This document shows positions 61,454-64,000 of a stretch of DNA of 64,000 nt, in pieces; the stretch's first letter is position 1, and each line of letters starts with the position of its first letter. Source of the stretch: Micromonospora sp. H61. Its GTDB lineage: Bacteria > Actinomycetota > Actinomycetes > Mycobacteriales > Micromonosporaceae. The stretch is taken from contig NZ_JAGPXY010000002.1 in assembly GCF_018070325.1 (NCBI RefSeq), positions 124,001 to 188,000 on the forward strand, read 5' to 3'. The notes beneath the pieces are model-generated. The model was not told the origin of the DNA. It made no database searches and saw only the letters and a program-made list of their open reading frames with translations. A program made the position numbers and the translations under genes.

Positions 61454-61936
61454 ATGTCGACGGTGGCGATTACCGGGATCATCGAGGCGCACGCTGTCGA
61501 CGTCTGGCGTCTGCTGACAGACCTGCCGGGCCGCGCGGCCCGGATGACCGCAGCCGGCCCGATCGAGGTGCTCACCCCGGGTTCGTTCGGGCCGGGCACC
61601 TCCTGGCGCGAGGAACGGGTCCAGCCGGGCGGCGGCACGCTGACCGAGGAGTTCCTGGTGGTCGAGGTGCTCGCACCGCAGCGACTGGTGCTGTGTTCGT
61701 CCGGCACCGGCGCGGACTACCGGATCACCTGGAGCCTGCGGCCGGTCCGCCGCCGCCGTCGGGGTTGCACGGCGGTCACCGTCACTCACGAGGCGGTGCC
61801 GACCGCCCCGTACGGTCGGGTGGTGGCGCTGCTGCTCGGCGGGCTGGCCGCACGGGCGGTCGAGGCGGCGCTCTGGCGTGATCTCGCCGACCTCGCCGTC
61901 GCGGCCGGTGCCACCGGCTCCGTCGAAGCCGCCTGA
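61454..61936 (+). CDS. SRPBCC (START-like) family protein
   Basis: 160 residues with the hydrophobic-pocket fold of polyketide cyclase/dehydrase-like proteins: an N-terminal strand-helix (AITGIIEAHAVDVWRLLTDL), alternating strands, and a long C-terminal helix (LLGGLAARAVEAALWRDL). It binds a small lipid or aromatic ligand in relatives; ligand unknown. GGAGG precedes the ATG by 5 nt. Confidence 0.82.
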   Translation: MSTVAITGIIEAHAVDVWRLLTDLPGRAARMTAAGPIEVLTPGSFGPGTSWREERVQPGGGTLTEEFLVVEVLAPQRLVLCSSGTGADYRITWSLRPVRRRRRGCTAVTVTHEAVPTAPYGRVVALLLGGLAARAVEAALWRDLADLAVAAGATGSVEAA

Positions 61937-62017
61937 GCGCCAAGCGGGCAGCCCTCGCCGTGACCTGAACGGGGTCCGGCCTCCTCCGCTGGGTAGGGTG
62001 CCGGGCGGAGGTGCGGC

Positions 62018-63274
62018 ATGAGGTTCCCGAGAGGCCGGCGACGGCTCGCGATCGTGGTCGCGGCGCTGCTCGCGACGGCGGCCGTCGTGGTCATCGTCCA
62101 CCGGGTCCTCGCACCGGCAGAGGTGAGCACTGTGGCGCGGGCCGACTATCCGACCCCGGCCCGACCGGCTGCCGGAGTGATCGGTCGGTTGCCGGTCGCC
62201 CCGTTGATCGTCGACGGGAGACTGCGGGTGTACGCCGCACATCGCCAGGTCTATGCCGACCGGCCGGTCGACGGCCGGTACCGGACCAGCCCGTACTGGT
62301 CGTACCGGCGGTGGCCGGCGGAGCTGACCGGGGTGGTGGCCAGCGGCAGCACTGTCGTCAGCCGCTGGTCCGACGGGAAGCTCGTCGCGCTCGACGCCCG
62401 GACCGGCGCGGTGCTCTGGCGAACCGACGGCCCGGAGCCGGTCGAGAGCACGGCACCGGTGCGTCGTACCTGGGCGGCGACCGTCTGGGATGCGCCAGGG
62501 CTCCAGCTCACCGACCTTCCCGACGGGCGGATCGTGCTGGTGGTGACCGGGGATGCCCAGGCGCGCGGGGTCGAGCTGCCCGGCGGCCGGGAGTTGTGGC
62601 GGGTCGAGCTGCCCGGCAGGTGCCGCAGCGATGTCGGCACCAGCGCCACCGGGCAGTTGATCGGTCTGGACACCTGCGCCGGGCCGGCCACTGTCGAGTT
62701 CCGGGACGCGGCGACGGGCGAGGTACGGGAGCGTTGGCGACCGCCGGGCGGCCCTGACGGGTTTGTGGTGACGCCGCTCGGCTGTCGTACCGGCGGGTCG
62801 GGCTGTCTGGGGCTGCGGACCGCCGGGCCGGGTGACGAGGGCGGTCGGGGTTGGTTGTTGACTGCAGGCTCGCCGGTCGCCGCCCCCGCGTTGGACCCGG
62901 CCGGCGCGGCGCTGGTGGGTGAGCAGTCCGTCGCCGTGCTCGACGGCGTCGTGGTGGGTCGATCGGCGCGTACGGGCACCGAGTTGTGGCGGTCCACGGG
63001 CCTGGGCTCGGCCCGGGTGCTGGCCGGGCAACCTGGCCGGGTGCACCTGCTGACCGAGACGAACGACCTGGTGACGCTTGATCCGGTGACCGGGCGGCAG
63101 TTGTCCCGCTTCGCGCTCAACGTCGGCTCGGATGGGACCGGCTGGGCGCCGGGGGCGGTGACCGCCGAGGACGGGTTCGTCGCGGTCGAGCGGCTCCGCA
63201 AGCCGGTCGACCCGGCTGGCGACGACAGGCGCTATTACTACACCGGCGAGGCGGTGATCCTGGCCGCCACCTGA
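62018..63274 (+). CDS. Membrane-anchored PQQ-like beta-propeller protein
   Basis: 418 residues: basic N-terminus and one membrane segment (about 9-32), then an outer beta-propeller with repeated PQQ-like blades (KLVALDARTGAVLWRTDGPE, RELWRVELPG, RTGTELWRSTGLG, DLVTLDPVTGRQLSRFAL). No catalytic residues of PQQ dehydrogenases are visible, so a binding or scaffold role is likelier. GGAGG lies 6 nt before the ATG. Confidence 0.85.
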   Translation: MRFPRGRRRLAIVVAALLATAAVVVIVHRVLAPAEVSTVARADYPTPARPAAGVIGRLPVAPLIVDGRLRVYAAHRQVYADRPVDGRYRTSPYWSYRRWPAELTGVVASGSTVVSRWSDGKLVALDARTGAVLWRTDGPEPVESTAPVRRTWAATVWDAPGLQLTDLPDGRIVLVVTGDAQARGVELPGGRELWRVELPGRCRSDVGTSATGQLIGLDTCAGPATVEFRDAATGEVRERWRPPGGPDGFVVTPLGCRTGGSGCLGLRTAGPGDEGGRGWLLTAGSPVAAPALDPAGAALVGEQSVAVLDGVVVGRSARTGTELWRSTGLGSARVLAGQPGRVHLLTETNDLVTLDPVTGRQLSRFALNVGSDGTGWAPGAVTAEDGFVAVERLRKPVDPAGDDRRYYYTGEAVILAAT

Positions 63275-63314
63275 TCGTGGCGTCTTCGACAGCGGAACGC
63301 CGAACCATTCCAAT

Positions 63315-63341
63315 CCCTTTGTCGCAAAAGGGTATGTTTTT
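63315..63341 (+). terminator. Hairpin with T-run after the propeller gene
   Basis: CCCTTT / AAAGGG with a 6-nt loop (63315-63332), followed by TATGTTTTT. Weak stem but with a real T-run, rare in this genome. Confidence 0.45.
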
Positions 63342-63375
63342 CATGGTTCAGGTTTCCGGTGGAAGGGGTCGGCGC

Positions 63376-63732
63376 ATGGCCAGGACGGCAGCCAACTACC
63401 TCGTGGGCGGCGCACTCGCCGCCGCCGCGAGCCTGACGTTGGCGGTGTCGCCGGTGCTGGCCGCCGCGGACCCTGCCCCGGCGCGCGGGTTCGGCGCCGT
63501 CCGGGCCGAGCCGTCGGCGGGCGGCGTGACGTTCGAGATCCTCCCGGCGACGCCGACCCCGACCCAGCCGCCGCCCACGTCCACACCGACGGCACCGCCC
63601 CAACCCACACCCAGTCATGGCGGTGAGTTGCCGGTCACCGGGTCGGGCGGGTCGGCGCTGCTTCTCGCGATGCTGGGCGCAGCCCTGATCGTCGCCGGGT
63701 GGTTCGCCGTCCGCCGCCGCCGGCTGAGCTGA
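63376..63732 (+). CDS. Small LPxTG-type cell-wall protein
   Basis: 118 residues: signal peptide (to about residue 31, ending VLAAAD), a Pro/Thr-rich spacer, then the sorting signal LPVTG, a membrane segment (LLLAMLGAALIVAGWFAV) and RRRRLS. It should be linked to the wall by a sortase, not present in the window. GGAAGGGG lies 7 nt before the ATG at 63376, which is preferred over ATGs at 63334 and 63343. Confidence 0.85.
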   Translation: MARTAANYLVGGALAAAASLTLAVSPVLAAADPAPARGFGAVRAEPSAGGVTFEILPATPTPTQPPPTSTPTAPPQPTPSHGGELPVTGSGGSALLLAMLGAALIVAGWFAVRRRRLS

Positions 63733-63801
63733 CGGGCCCGGCCGGAGTCGGCCGGACTGACGGGCCCGGCCCGAGCCGGCGGTCGGACTGCCCCGCCCGA
63801 A

Positions 63802-64000
63802 TCAATGCCCGGCCGGGGTGCGCTCCCTCGGGCGGCCGGCGGGAGGTCGACCGGACCGGCGGGAACGACGGCCCAGGATGGCGAGGCCGACCACCAGCAG
63901 CAGGCCCGCGACGGCCGCCGCCGCAGTCCACCCGGAGAAGATCCGGGAGACGACACTGCCCCGTTTCCCGACCTGACCAGCGTCTGGGAACGTGATCTGC
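63802..64000 (-). CDS. C-terminal part of a membrane-anchored protein (cut by the window edge)
   Basis: Reading leftwards from the window end, a frame open from base 63999 to a TGA at 63804-63802 encodes 65 residues beginning QITFPDAGQVGKRGSVVSRI, followed by one membrane segment (AAAAVAGLLLVVGLAILG) and a basic tail RRSRRSGRPP. This is the C-terminal anchor of an exported enzyme or protein whose main part lies outside. The family cannot be told. The 69-nt gap to the LPxTG gene holds a direct repeat of CTGACGGGCCCGGCC. Confidence 0.6.
   Translation of the reverse strand, partial: QITFPDAGQVGKRGSVVSRIFSGWTAAAAVAGLLLVVGLAILGRRSRRSGRPPAGRPRERTPAGH

Overview
The window is very GC-rich, uses GTG starts freely, and carries actinobacterial marker genes: lsr2, carD, disA, a DUF397 gene, DUF3180 beside the folate genes, and septum-formation and LPxTG-type proteins. 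The gene set and the order hpt-ftsH-folE ... folP-folB-folK, panC-panD-nadB-nadC-coaX, lysS-lsr2-clpC point to Micromonosporaceae (Micromonospora or Salinispora type). This is inferred from gene content; no 16S gene is present. I see no tRNA, rRNA, CRISPR array, transposase or integrase.

Layout. 1-3.8 kb: hpt, ftsH, folE. 3.9-16.5 kb: an accessory block, almost all on the minus strand. It holds an FtsK/EccC-like protein whose ATP-binding motifs are degenerate, then an operon resembling the core of a type IV secretion system: a pilin-like peptide, a PrgI/VirB3-like protein, a 25-codon micro-ORF, a VirB4-like ATPase, a VirB6/TrbL-like membrane protein, a VirB8/TcpC-like protein and a transglycosylase-M23 wall hydrolase. 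The block separates folE from folP-folB-folK, which resume at 16.8 kb. 18.6-21.4 kb: membrane and unknown proteins. 21.5-25.1 kb: an OpuC/ProVWX-type osmolyte ABC transporter whose binding protein appears circularly permuted. 26.9-29.3 kb: an orphan NuoD-like subunit translationally coupled to a MidA/NDUFAF7-family methyltransferase.

29.5-36.3 kb: cofactor synthesis (DUF2520 Rossmann protein, panC, panD, nadB, nadC, coaX). 37-42 kb: lysS, lsr2, clpC, with a DnaA-box-like cluster between lsr2 and clpC. 42.4-48.1 kb: mutY, a two-ACT regulator, peptide deformylase, disA, radA. 49-53 kb: a small candidate biosynthetic cluster (UbiA-like prenyltransferase, UbiG-like methyltransferase, acyl-CoA dehydrogenase-like flavoprotein, type III polyketide synthase). 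54.8-57.6 kb: carD, ispD, ispF and a TPR membrane protein. 57.6-60.9 kb: homogentisate catabolism (hmgA facing an unknown gene plus fahA). 61-64 kb: small regulatory and exported proteins, ending in a partial minus-strand gene.

Signals across the window. Twelve genes have a TANNNT box 6-8 nt before the start codon, the signature of leaderless transcription; in disA this decides between two GTG codons. Many operon genes overlap by 4 nt (ATGA/GTGA). Two micro-ORFs (25 and 8 codons) bridge two genes with ATGA overlaps at both ends. Several long imperfect palindromes, one of them in frame inside the MidA-like gene, look like dispersed MITE/REP-type repeats.
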